A stretch of 9,077 nucleotides of DNA from Desulfurellales bacterium (GTDB taxonomy: Bacteria; Campylobacterota_A; Desulfurellia; Desulfurellales; Hippeaceae): contig JALTDI010000114.1 of NCBI GenBank assembly GCA_027074255.1, positions 1 through 9,077 on the forward strand, read 5' to 3'. A model generated the notes under the pieces. That model worked only from the letters and a program-made list of their open reading frames with translations, was not told where the DNA came from and searched no databases. Positions 1-5,982 of this stretch are shown piece by piece (within the stretch, counting starts at the first letter, position 1; every line of letters starts with the position of its first letter). A program made the translations under genes and the position numbers.

Positions 1-1160
1 CCAACAGCGTGATAGCAAAAAACAATTTCAGAAACAAGAAAGAACTGTACTCCGAAAACAGAGGCGGAAATGTCAATATACTCTCTTTTCCCACCGATAA
101 TGACGAAGCATATTTTGTTGCCAAAAAGATAGAAGAACTAAGCACACGAGAAAACCTATCCGACATAGCGGTGCTTTATAGAACTAATTTTCAGTCGAGA
201 ATTATAGAGGATGCTCTTGTTCGTCATTCAATACCATATAAAATCATCGGCTCGAAAAAATTTTTCGACAGGAAGGAGATTAAAGACATAATCGCATACT
301 TAAAACTCCTCGACAATCCTAACGACAACGTGGCTTTTTTAAGGGCCATCGGTTCTCATCCGCGGGGAGTCGGAAAAAAATTAATAGAAATCATTCAAAA
401 TAAAGCAGAAAAAGAAAACAAACCTTATATGCCGTCTGTCAAACTGCTGATAGAAGGGTCATTATTAACAAAAAAGCAAGAAGCATGCTTAAAGGGATTT
501 CTTGAAATATTTAAAATACAGGATGCCGGTGAGTCCGTTCAGTATTTAATCGATTATCTGTTTAAACAAAGCGGGTTTGAAAAATATCTTGAAGAATCCA
601 AAGAATATGGTAGAATAGAAAACGTAATGGAGCTTAAAAATGCAGCTGGAAACGACAGCCTTCGAGAGTTTTTGGAGAGCATATCTCTTTTTGATTATTC
701 AAATGAAATAGAAAATGAGAAAGAGACGGTTAATTTAATGACAATACATGCGGCAAAAGGGCTGGAATTTAAGAATGTCTTCATAGTGGGGTTAGAGGAG
801 GGACTGTTCCCAAACGCAATTCTAAAAGAAACGGAACTTGATATGGAAGAGGAAAGGCGTCTTTTCTATGTTGCCATTACAAGGGCCAAGGAAAATTTAT
901 TTATTACCTATGCGAATTCGAGAAGAAAAAATAACCAAATTATAAATACGTCACCGTCAAGATTTTTAGACGATATCAGCATTAAAAACAAACCCAAAAC
1001 GAACTATAAAAGAGGTAGTAGAGTTCAGCATTCGATATATGGAAAAGGTATGATTTTATCAGCAAACAGCATAGGGTCCACGGAAATCTTAACGGTAAAC
1101 TTTTACAAATCAGGTATAAAGAAAATACTGTCGAAAGATAAGAATTTAGAAAATATCTAA
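1..1160 (+). CDS. pcrA: PcrA/UvrD-type ATP-dependent DNA helicase, C-terminal part (5' end outside window)
   Basis: This is the C-terminal half of a superfamily 1A 3'-5' DNA helicase acting in repair and in removal of stalled complexes. The reading frame is open from base 3, and its first codons (Asn-Ser then GTG at 9) continue a family-typical stretch. The GTG is therefore internal, and the Walker A/B half of the protein lies upstream of the window. Counting from that GTG, motif IV (AVLYRTNFQSR) is near residues 54-64 and the PcrA-like KFFDRKEIKD segment near 84-93. Motif V (MTIHAAKGLEF) is near 244-254 and motif VI (EEERRLFYVAITRAKE) near 280-295. The last ~45 residues (VQHSIYGKG...) match the small Tudor-like domain that ends PcrA/UvrD and contacts RNA polymerase in studied members. 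The linker between RFLDDI and this domain is short. The TAA at 1158-1160 is followed 17 bp later by the next start. PcrA versus UvrD naming is a matter of convention here. Confidence 0.95.
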   Translation, partial: NSVIAKNNFRNKKELYSENRGGNVNILSFPTDNDEAYFVAKKIEELSTRENLSDIAVLYRTNFQSRIIEDALVRHSIPYKIIGSKKFFDRKEIKDIIAYLKLLDNPNDNVAFLRAIGSHPRGVGKKLIEIIQNKAEKENKPYMPSVKLLIEGSLLTKKQEACLKGFLEIFKIQDAGESVQYLIDYLFKQSGFEKYLEESKEYGRIENVMELKNAAGNDSLREFLESISLFDYSNEIENEKETVNLMTIHAAKGLEFKNVFIVGLEEGLFPNAILKETELDMEEERRLFYVAITRAKENLFITYANSRRKNNQIINTSPSRFLDDISIKNKPKTNYKRGSRVQHSIYGKGMILSANSIGSTEILTVNFYKSGIKKILSKDKNLENI

Positions 1161-1167
1161 TTTATTT

Positions 1168-1172
1168 GGAGG
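1168..1172 (+). promoter_or_regulatory. Shine-Dalgarno site deciding the start of the SecB-like gene
   Basis: GGAGG lies 5 bases before the ATG at 1178. An in-frame TTG at 1166 overlaps this site and cannot use it, so the protein most likely starts at the ATG. Confidence 0.8.
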
Positions 1173-1177
1173 ATTTT

Positions 1178-1636
1178 ATGACCAGTTTGGAGGAGAGATT
1201 TAATAAATTCAACACAAATCTTGCGATGACAAATATAAGAACAAAGAAAATCAGCGCATCATTTGACGATGAGAAACTTGACGTTTCACCGGATACACAG
1301 AAGATATACATAGACAAAAATGCATATTATCAAATTATATCCGACAACTTTGTACGTGTTTTTCAAGATTTCTCTCTAAAAATTGCTGACAAAGGCAACG
1401 CAGACGACGTGTTTGTCTCGGTTGACGTATCATACCTAATGGATTTTGAAACAGGCGGACCCATAGACGATGAGGTATTTGAGATTTTTGCTCAGTCAAC
1501 CATACTTGTCGACAGCTGGCCTTACTTTAGAGAAATCGTTCAAAGTGTCCTCATGAGAATGGGATTGGCTCCTGTTATCATCCCGCCTATACAATTTACA
1601 CCGCCTCCCACACAGCAAAAAAAACAGCAGCAATGA
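1178..1636 (+). CDS. SecB-like protein-export chaperone
   Basis: A 152-residue protein, essentially the size of E. coli SecB (155). SecB is a cytosolic chaperone that holds precursors unfolded and hands them to SecA. The recognisable part is the C-terminal half: alternating beta-type segments (VFVSVDVSYLMDF, VFEIFAQSTILV), then PYFRE at residues 115-119, an amphipathic helix to about 130, and APVIIPPIQF at 131-140. This corresponds to the SecB pattern PY-RE-helix-P-hydrophobic-PVNF. The N-terminal ~60 residues are too diverged to align by eye. The tail is PPPTQQKKQQQ; I see no cysteines or an E. coli-like SecA-binding tail. The ATG is set by a GGAGG site 5 bases upstream. The stop overlaps the tsaB start (ATGA). 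No toxin-antitoxin partner adjoins it, which argues against a SecB of the TAC toxin-antitoxin-chaperone type. Alternative: a SecB-fold protein with another client or role. The fold call is fairly secure, the function is inferred. Confidence 0.72.
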   Translation: MTSLEERFNKFNTNLAMTNIRTKKISASFDDEKLDVSPDTQKIYIDKNAYYQIISDNFVRVFQDFSLKIADKGNADDVFVSVDVSYLMDFETGGPIDDEVFEIFAQSTILVDSWPYFREIVQSVLMRMGLAPVIIPPIQFTPPPTQQKKQQQ

Positions 1637-2193
1637 TAGAATTGGTCGCAGATGGCTCTTTTGATGCAATAAACCTGTCAATCTTTGATAATAAAAGACC
1701 AATCTACGACCTTTGTATAAACCCGAATAACACGCATTCAAAAATACTGGTTAATGTATTTGAATGCGCGTTTAAACATCTGTCGCTGACACTGGATGAT
1801 GTTGATAAATTCTACTGCTGTATAGGCCCGGGAAAATATACATCCCTGCGCGTAAGTCTCGCGACAATTAAAGGTATGCTTTTTGATAAGGCTGACTATG
1901 TTTACGGTGTCACTTCACTGGATTTAATGGCTGCAAACACACATATCAACAATGGCAGCTTTAAAATCATTTGCCAAGCCTCTCAAACCAAAACCTATTT
2001 TGCGGACTTTACTGCGCAAAACGGAATAATAAAAAGAAAGGGTAAAATTCTATCTGCAAAAGAACAAGACACTCCTTTGGATGAAGTCAGCACCATATTT
2101 AACAGCAAAAAGCTTTTCACAAAAGACATTTACGGAATTGATGAAAAACTAATAAAAAAAATCGGTCTGTTTGAGCTGGCGCCGATATATTAA
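1633..2193 (+). CDS. tsaB: TsaB, tRNA threonylcarbamoyladenosine (t6A) biosynthesis protein, short form
   Basis: A paralogue of the ASKHA-fold TsaD that pairs with TsaD and TsaE to transfer threonylcarbamoyl to A37 of ANN-decoding tRNAs; TsaB itself is a scaffold in known systems. The diagnostic block is GPGKYTSLRVSLATIKGM at residues 65-82, matching the family GPGSFTGLRIG-A-KGL pattern, followed by YGVTSLDLMA near 91-100. THS at 34-36 corresponds to the family R-HS segment. The N-terminal DTS of most TsaB proteins is replaced by VADGS. At 186 residues it is 35-45 shorter than typical TsaB, with the reduction in the C-terminal half, yet it ends in the family-like L-P-Y. The start ATG overlaps the previous stop and has no strong ribosome-binding site of its own, so translation is probably coupled. 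Partner tsaD/tsaE genes are not in the window. Confidence 0.85.
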   Translation: MIELVADGSFDAINLSIFDNKRPIYDLCINPNNTHSKILVNVFECAFKHLSLTLDDVDKFYCCIGPGKYTSLRVSLATIKGMLFDKADYVYGVTSLDLMAANTHINNGSFKIICQASQTKTYFADFTAQNGIIKRKGKILSAKEQDTPLDEVSTIFNSKKLFTKDIYGIDEKLIKKIGLFELAPIY

Positions 2194-2204
2194 AAGGAGA
2201 ATCT

Positions 2205-3392
2205 ATGGCTTTGGTGTATCCGTTTAAAGGCATAAGATATAAAGCCGTCAATGAAAAGGTAATGGCTCCCCCCTACGATGTTATAGATAAAGAAAAAAGA
2301 GAAAAACTCATAGCACAAAGTGATTCAAATATAGTCAGAATTACCCTGCCCGACTCGTATGACAATGCAAAAAAACTCGTTGACGGCTGGCTGAATAATG
2401 ATATTTTGAGATTTGACGAACATTGTTCATATTACATATACACTGCGGAATACAGATACGGTGATACAAAAAAAACACTAAAAGGTGTCCTTGCGGCATT
2501 GAAGCTTGAGCCCTTTGGCAAAAACATAAAACCTCACGAAAAAACACTAAAAGGCCCCAAAATAGACAGATTCAATCTGATTACAAAAACCAGCGCTATG
2601 TTCTGCCCTATTATGGGTATCTATTCATCCGATAATAAAATATATAATTTAACGGACGAAGTTATAAAAAGCCAAAAAGCTGCCATAGATGTCGAATTCG
2701 AGAACATAAGACATAGGATCTATCCTGTGAAAGATGACTTAAATACAATACACAACAGCCTCGTTGATAGTGGTATAATTATAGCAGACGGCCATCATAG
2801 GTATGAAACAGCCCTGATGATTCAAGAGTACTACAACAAGCAGGGTATAAAAAACGGGGGCTTTGATTATATAATGACACTGCTTATAGATGCCAAAGAC
2901 GGGGGTCTGAGCCTTTTCCCCATTCACAGGCTTATAAGAAAAACAGACAATTTCAATGAATTTATGAAAAAGCTGGGTTATTATTTTGATATAGCCCAAG
3001 GGCGCAGAAACTGTGATTTTCTTATGTATTCAAACGGACAATTTTATTCTTTGACATTTAAATTAAAAAGGGACGCCGACCTAATAAAAAGGTTAGATGT
3101 GAGTATATTCGAAGAGTATGTGTATAAAAAAATTCTCGGATTAACGCAGGATGACATCAAAAATCAAAAAATTGCAGGGTATGCTCATTCAAGCGAGGAG
3201 GTTATAAACATAGTTGATAAAAAGGAGGCTGAAATAGGTTTTATATTAAATCCTATGGACTATAAAGACCTCGTGGAGATTGCCGAAGAAGGATTAACCG
3301 TCCCTCAAAAATCAACTTTTTTCTATCCAAAAATACCGTCGGGGCTTGTCGGATACCATTTTGAAAGCATCAAAGGATGTAATAATGTTTGA
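2205..3392 (+). CDS. DUF1015 family protein (COG4198), function unknown
   Basis: A 395-residue soluble protein matching the DUF1015 family along its whole length. Recognisable blocks are MAPPYDVI at residues 20-27, NIVRITLPD at 42-50, YYIYTAEYRYGD near 76-87, IKPHEKT at 108-114, IDRFNLI at 120-126, IIADGHHRYETAL at 192-204 and LFPIHRLI at 237-244. No signal peptide or membrane segment is seen. The reaction is not known to me; the family is sometimes found near serine-biosynthesis genes, but none are here. The GHHRY box resembles the nucleotide-binding box of ParB/sulfiredoxin-fold proteins (an inference, see findings). The start is well supported: AAGGAG at 2194-2199 sits 5 bases before the ATG, just after the tsaB stop. 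Its last 8 bases overlap queD, suggesting coupled translation. Confidence 0.88.
   Translation: MALVYPFKGIRYKAVNEKVMAPPYDVIDKEKREKLIAQSDSNIVRITLPDSYDNAKKLVDGWLNNDILRFDEHCSYYIYTAEYRYGDTKKTLKGVLAALKLEPFGKNIKPHEKTLKGPKIDRFNLITKTSAMFCPIMGIYSSDNKIYNLTDEVIKSQKAAIDVEFENIRHRIYPVKDDLNTIHNSLVDSGIIIADGHHRYETALMIQEYYNKQGIKNGGFDYIMTLLIDAKDGGLSLFPIHRLIRKTDNFNEFMKKLGYYFDIAQGRRNCDFLMYSNGQFYSLTFKLKRDADLIKRLDVSIFEEYVYKKILGLTQDDIKNQKIAGYAHSSEEVINIVDKKEAEIGFILNPMDYKDLVEIAEEGLTVPQKSTFFYPKIPSGLVGYHFESIKGCNNV
2470..2554 (+). repeat. 16-bp direct repeat inside the DUF1015 gene
   Basis: AAAAAACACTAAAAGG occurs at 2470-2485 and again at 2539-2554, 69 bases apart and in the same reading frame, encoding KTLKG twice (residues 90-94 and 113-117). 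The second copy lies in the conserved IKPHEKT block. It could be a short coding repeat or coincidence in an A-rich gene. Confidence 0.5.
3373..3377 (+). promoter_or_regulatory. Shine-Dalgarno site for queD inside the DUF1015 gene
   Basis: AAGGA lies 7 bases before the ATG at 3385. It favours this start over an in-frame TTG at 3346, which would add 13 residues unlike the family N-terminus. Confidence 0.75.
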
Positions 3393-3753
3393 GATTACTA
3401 TAAAAACGGATTTCGCTGCAGCTCACAGATTAAATAATTATCACGGGGCGTGCGAAAACCTGCACGGGCATAATTTTATAGTGGAGGTCAGCGTTATATG
3501 CGCTAAACTTGACAAATCATATATAGCGATAGATTTTAAGGAGCTGAAAAAGATTGTTAAAAATATTACGGATAAACTCGACCATACTTATCTAAACGAT
3601 AATGAATATTTCAAGAACACCAATCCGACATCAGAAATGATTGCAAAATATATATACGAAAGTTTGAAAGAAAAGTTAGAAAACGGCTGTAAACCTTCAA
3701 AAATAAGCGTTTACGAAACAAAAAATTCAAAAGCAACATACTTCGAGGTGTGA
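3385..3753 (+). CDS. queD: QueD, 6-carboxy-5,6,7,8-tetrahydropterin synthase
   Basis: Converts 7,8-dihydroneopterin triphosphate to 6-carboxytetrahydropterin, the second step from GTP to preQ0. It is a 122-residue member of the PTPS/QueD fold, the usual size. Zinc-ligand histidines are visible at H14 (AAHRL) and at H27 and H29 (NLHGHN). The candidate catalytic cysteine is C23 of the C-x3-HGH motif, with D66-H67 (LDHTYLND) and E111 (VYETKNSKATY) completing the active-site set. NPTSEMIA at about 80-87 is also family-typical. The protein begins MFEITIKTDFAAAH, so the ATG at 3385 fits both family length and the ribosome-binding site. It overlaps the DUF1015 stop by 8 bases, and queE and queC lie downstream, separated only by a DUF1844 gene. 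A eukaryote-type pterin synthase role is unlikely given these neighbours. Confidence 0.93.
   Translation: MFEITIKTDFAAAHRLNNYHGACENLHGHNFIVEVSVICAKLDKSYIAIDFKELKKIVKNITDKLDHTYLNDNEYFKNTNPTSEMIAKYIYESLKEKLENGCKPSKISVYETKNSKATYFEV
3745..3749 (+). promoter_or_regulatory. Shine-Dalgarno site deciding the DUF1844 start
   Basis: GAGGT in the last codons of queD is 6-7 bases before ATG 3756. The in-frame GTG at 3750 abuts this site and is therefore the weaker start. Confidence 0.6.
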
Positions 3754-3755
3754 AA

Positions 3756-4019
3756 ATGGATGATTTTAAACTTACGTTCGGAAACTTCATAATATCACTG
3801 GCACAAACAGCCTACGTCCAACTCGGTATAATAGAAGACCCTTTCGATAAACAGAAAAAAAAGGAGTTGGAACAGGCGAAAAATACAATAGACATAATAG
3901 CATTACTGCAGGAAAAAACAAAGGGAAACCTGACAGACGAGGAACAGAAGCTTATAGAGGAAATTTTATACGATTTAAGGATGAAATACCTCTATGAAAC
4001 AGATAAAAAATCGGAATAA
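3756..4019 (+). CDS. DUF1844 family small protein, function unknown
   Basis: An 87-residue acidic/charged protein. The N-terminal segment DDFKLTFGNFIISLAQTAYVQLG is typical of DUF1844, in which a conserved helix carries S-L-...-LG followed by a proline-containing turn (IEDPFDKQ here). The rest is predicted helical: DIIALLQEKTKGNLTDEEQKLIEEILYDLRMKYLYE, with heptad-like leucine/isoleucine spacing suggesting a coiled coil or helical hairpin. No catalytic motif, metal site, signal peptide or membrane helix is evident. It starts 2 bp after the queD stop (or overlaps it if the GTG at 3750 is used) and precedes queE by 34 bp, so it is probably co-expressed with the preQ0 enzymes. The family recurs as a short gene in several Gram-negative phyla with no assigned role known to me. 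A link to queuosine is suggested only by position. Confidence 0.8.
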   Translation: MDDFKLTFGNFIISLAQTAYVQLGIIEDPFDKQKKKELEQAKNTIDIIALLQEKTKGNLTDEEQKLIEEILYDLRMKYLYETDKKSE

Positions 4020-4053
4020 TACATAATAACAACAAACAAAGGTGACATAGAAC

Positions 4054-4707
4054 ATGAATGCTAAAATAAGCGAAATATTTTACTCTATTCAAATGGAGGG
4101 TTCTTATATAGGATACCCGGCAATATTTATTCGCTTCAGCGGGTGTAATTTAAACTGTGACTTCTGCGATACAAAGTATGCGTTAAAAGACGGGAGAATT
4201 ATGAGCAGCGATGAAATACACAATTCTATTTCATCTTTTAATGCAAATAGAATAATTTTCACCGGCGGGGAGCCTGCACTGCATGACGACTTTATGAACG
4301 AGTTTATGTTAATACACAAAGAATACGACTATTTCCTTGAAACAAACGGAACAATTTTTATTAAAAACAGTATAAAAGGGTTCAATCATGTTGTCGTAAG
4401 CCCGAAATTCTCTGTAATAGATGAAGCAATTTTAGAACTATACAAAAAAGAATCAAATAGCGTTGAGTTCAAATTTATAATAAACGACGAAAATGATATT
4501 AAGGAGGCTGAAACATTATCCGATAAATTAAATCTATATCCTGTCATTTTACAGCCTCTATTTGACAACCGAAAACCTGTTGACAAATACATACAAAAGA
4601 CAAAAAAAATCATAGAAACATTCAAAAAGAGCGATTTTTCAAAGAAAAATGCAAGAATTATAATACAAAACCAGAAAATAATATATAAAGAAAAAAGAGG
4701 TGTATGA
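4054..4707 (+). CDS. queE: QueE, 7-carboxy-7-deazaguanine synthase (radical SAM)
   Basis: A radical SAM enzyme that rearranges 6-carboxytetrahydropterin to 7-carboxy-7-deazaguanine, the third step to preQ0. At 217 residues it is in the usual range. The protein opens with the family-typical SEIFYSIQMEGSYIGYPAIFIR. The 4Fe-4S cluster cysteines C31, C35 and C38 form C-x3-C-x2-C in GCNLNCDFCDTKYAL, where the D-T-K-Y after the third Cys is the QueE signature that helps bind Mg2+. Next come TGGEPALH at 70-77 (SAM amino-group binding), ETNGT at 96-100, VVSPKFS near 113-119 and ILQPL in the C-terminal part. AGGTGA at 4040-4045 is 8 bases before the ATG. The stop shares ATGA with queC. The 34 bp before this gene is the largest gap in the operon; I see no convincing promoter or riboswitch in it. 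Confidence 0.94.
   Translation: MNAKISEIFYSIQMEGSYIGYPAIFIRFSGCNLNCDFCDTKYALKDGRIMSSDEIHNSISSFNANRIIFTGGEPALHDDFMNEFMLIHKEYDYFLETNGTIFIKNSIKGFNHVVVSPKFSVIDEAILELYKKESNSVEFKFIINDENDIKEAETLSDKLNLYPVILQPLFDNRKPVDKYIQKTKKIIETFKKSDFSKKNARIIIQNQKIIYKEKRGV
4696..4702 (+). promoter_or_regulatory. Ribosome-binding site for queC at the end of queE
   Basis: AGAGGTG precedes two consecutive in-frame ATG codons, at 4704 and 4707. The spacing suits the second one better, so QueC may lack the extra N-terminal Met. Confidence 0.55.
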
Positions 4708-5411
4708 TGAATAGAGCTCTTGTAATATACTCAGGCGGTCTTGACTCAACAACCTGTCTGTTTTGGGCATTGGACGAATTTGATGAGGTCCAAACCGTCA
4801 CGTTCGACTATAACCAAAGACACAAAGTGGAAATTGAATACTCAAAAATGACTTTAAAACTCGCACAGAAAATAAAAAAGAAAAAGATAGAAAACCGCTT
4901 CTTTTCACTTGATTTATCACAGATAGGCGGCAGCGCTTTAACCGATCTTTCGATAGATGTCCCTAAAAACAGAAATGACAAAGAAATGGAAAAAGAAATA
5001 CCGATTACATACGTTCCTTTTAGAAACGGGATTTTTCTATCGATAGCCGCCGCAATGGCCGAAAAAAATGATATATCAAATATAATAGGGGGGTGGAATA
5101 TGCTGGATTACAGCGGTTACCCCGACTGCAGAGACAATTTTTTACATACATTCGAACTTGCCGTCAATTACGGAACAAAACGCGGCTCAGAGGGAAAACC
5201 GTTCAAAATACTTACTCCTTTAATAAAACTAAAAAAATCTGAAATAATTATTCTGGGCAAGAAGCATCAGGCGGACTATTCATATTCATATTCCTGTTAC
5301 AGCGGGGAAAAAGAACCTTGCGGAGAGTGCGACGCCTGTCTTTTGAGGCAGAAAGGATTTAAAGAAGCGGGTATAAAAGATGACTTCCTTGTCAGAATTG
5401 GAAAAGCTTGA
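4704..5411 (+). CDS. queC: QueC, 7-cyano-7-deazaguanine (preQ0) synthase
   Basis: An ATP-dependent enzyme that converts 7-carboxy-7-deazaguanine and ammonia to preQ0, completing the pathway segment begun by QueD and QueE. At 235 residues it is full length. The ATP pyrophosphatase P-loop SGGLDST is at residues 10-16. YVPFRNGIFLSIAAAMAE (103-120) and the substrate-site block DYSGYPDCRDNF (135-146) are QueC signatures. The structural zinc is provided by C198, C206, C209 and C212 (SCYSGEKEPCGECDACLLR). The C-terminus RQKGFKEAGIKD is also conserved. The start overlaps the queE stop as ATGA, and the gene's last 32 bases overlap the annotated start of the downstream glycosylase gene. No queF, tgt, queA or dpd genes are in the window, so whether preQ0 goes to tRNA queuosine (likely) or elsewhere must be judged from the rest of the genome. 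Confidence 0.95.
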   Translation: MMNRALVIYSGGLDSTTCLFWALDEFDEVQTVTFDYNQRHKVEIEYSKMTLKLAQKIKKKKIENRFFSLDLSQIGGSALTDLSIDVPKNRNDKEMEKEIPITYVPFRNGIFLSIAAAMAEKNDISNIIGGWNMLDYSGYPDCRDNFLHTFELAVNYGTKRGSEGKPFKILTPLIKLKKSEIIILGKKHQADYSYSYSCYSGEKEPCGECDACLLRQKGFKEAGIKDDFLVRIGKA

Positions 5412-5982
5412 TAGAGATTTCTATTTAAATGACGCCCTATACGTTGCAAAGTCGCTTATAGGTAAATATTTAATCAGAAAAATAGACGGCAGGTATGCAG
5501 GGGGTATTATTGTGGAAACCGAATGCTATATGGGCCCCTTTGACGATGCGGCTCATTCATATCAGTTCAAAAAAACAAAGAGAAACGATGCGATGTATGA
5601 AGAGGGCGGCATAGCCTATGTTTATCAAATTTACGGTATGTACTACTGCTTAAACGTGGTGGCGGGCGAAAAAAACAAGCCCGAAGCCGTTTTAATTAGG
5701 TCAATAGAACCCCTTATAGGTATTGATATAATGAAAGAAAACAGAAAAAAAGAGCTCAAAAATCTAACGAACGGACCTGCCAAATTATGTATGGCTCTTA
5801 ATATTGACATAGAATCAAACAAACAAAATTTGCTATCCGATGAACTTTTTATTGCAAAAGACAAAGAAAAAAAGCATTTTGAGATAGTTGAAACAAAAAG
5901 GATAAACATAAATTATGCCGAAAAATACAAGGACAAACTGTGGCGCTTTATTATGAAAAATAATATGCATGTAAGCAGATGA
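5380..5982 (+). CDS. 3-methyladenine DNA glycosylase, Mpg/AAG family
   Basis: Removes alkylated and deaminated purines (3-methyladenine, hypoxanthine) from DNA to start base excision repair. The 200-residue protein covers the whole Mpg/AAG domain. Landmarks are LDRDFYLNDALYVAKSLIGKYL (10-31) and VETECYMGP (45-53), in which E48 aligns with the catalytic Glu125 of human AAG. DDAAHS (55-60) carries the conserved His59, YVYQIYGMYYCLNVV includes Y88 at the position of the base-displacing tyrosine, and R107 lies in VLIRSIEP. NGPAKLCMAL (131-140) and the terminal VSR complete the match. The family-usual ETEAY is ETECY here. The start is uncertain: ATG 5380 lies inside queC (32-bp overlap) with only a weak upstream GGG, and in-frame TTG codons at 5389 and 5398 would also leave an intact domain. 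The stop shares ATGA with the next gene. Confidence 0.92.
   Translation: MTSLSELEKLDRDFYLNDALYVAKSLIGKYLIRKIDGRYAGGIIVETECYMGPFDDAAHSYQFKKTKRNDAMYEEGGIAYVYQIYGMYYCLNVVAGEKNKPEAVLIRSIEPLIGIDIMKENRKKELKNLTNGPAKLCMALNIDIESNKQNLLSDELFIAKDKEKKHFEIVETKRININYAEKYKDKLWRFIMKNNMHVSR

Noticed and set aside
9..11. GTG at 9 as the true start of a short helicase gene
   Set aside because: The frame is open to the left edge, and the residues just before it fit the helicase family, so the gene is cut by the window and not naturally short.
1178..1636. SecB-like protein as part of a toxin-antitoxin-chaperone (TAC) module
   Set aside because: Neighbours are a helicase and tsaB; no small toxin or antitoxin gene adjoins it.
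1496..1741. Minus-strand open frames lying over the + strand genes (for example 1496-1741, 2739-2999, 6254-6568, 7188-7517)
   Set aside because: They lie opposite well-recognised protein families, lack convincing domains and have no upstream ribosome-binding context; they are shadows.
4020..4053. The 34-bp gap before queE as a promoter or riboswitch
   Set aside because: Too short for a preQ1 riboswitch, and no -35/-10 pair is convincing; it holds only the queE ribosome-binding site in A-rich sequence.
5380..5982. PreQ0 genes plus a DNA glycosylase as a DNA 7-deazaguanine modification/defence island
   Set aside because: The glycosylase is a standard alkylpurine glycosylase, no dpdA or other dpd genes are present, and the flanking genes are housekeeping.
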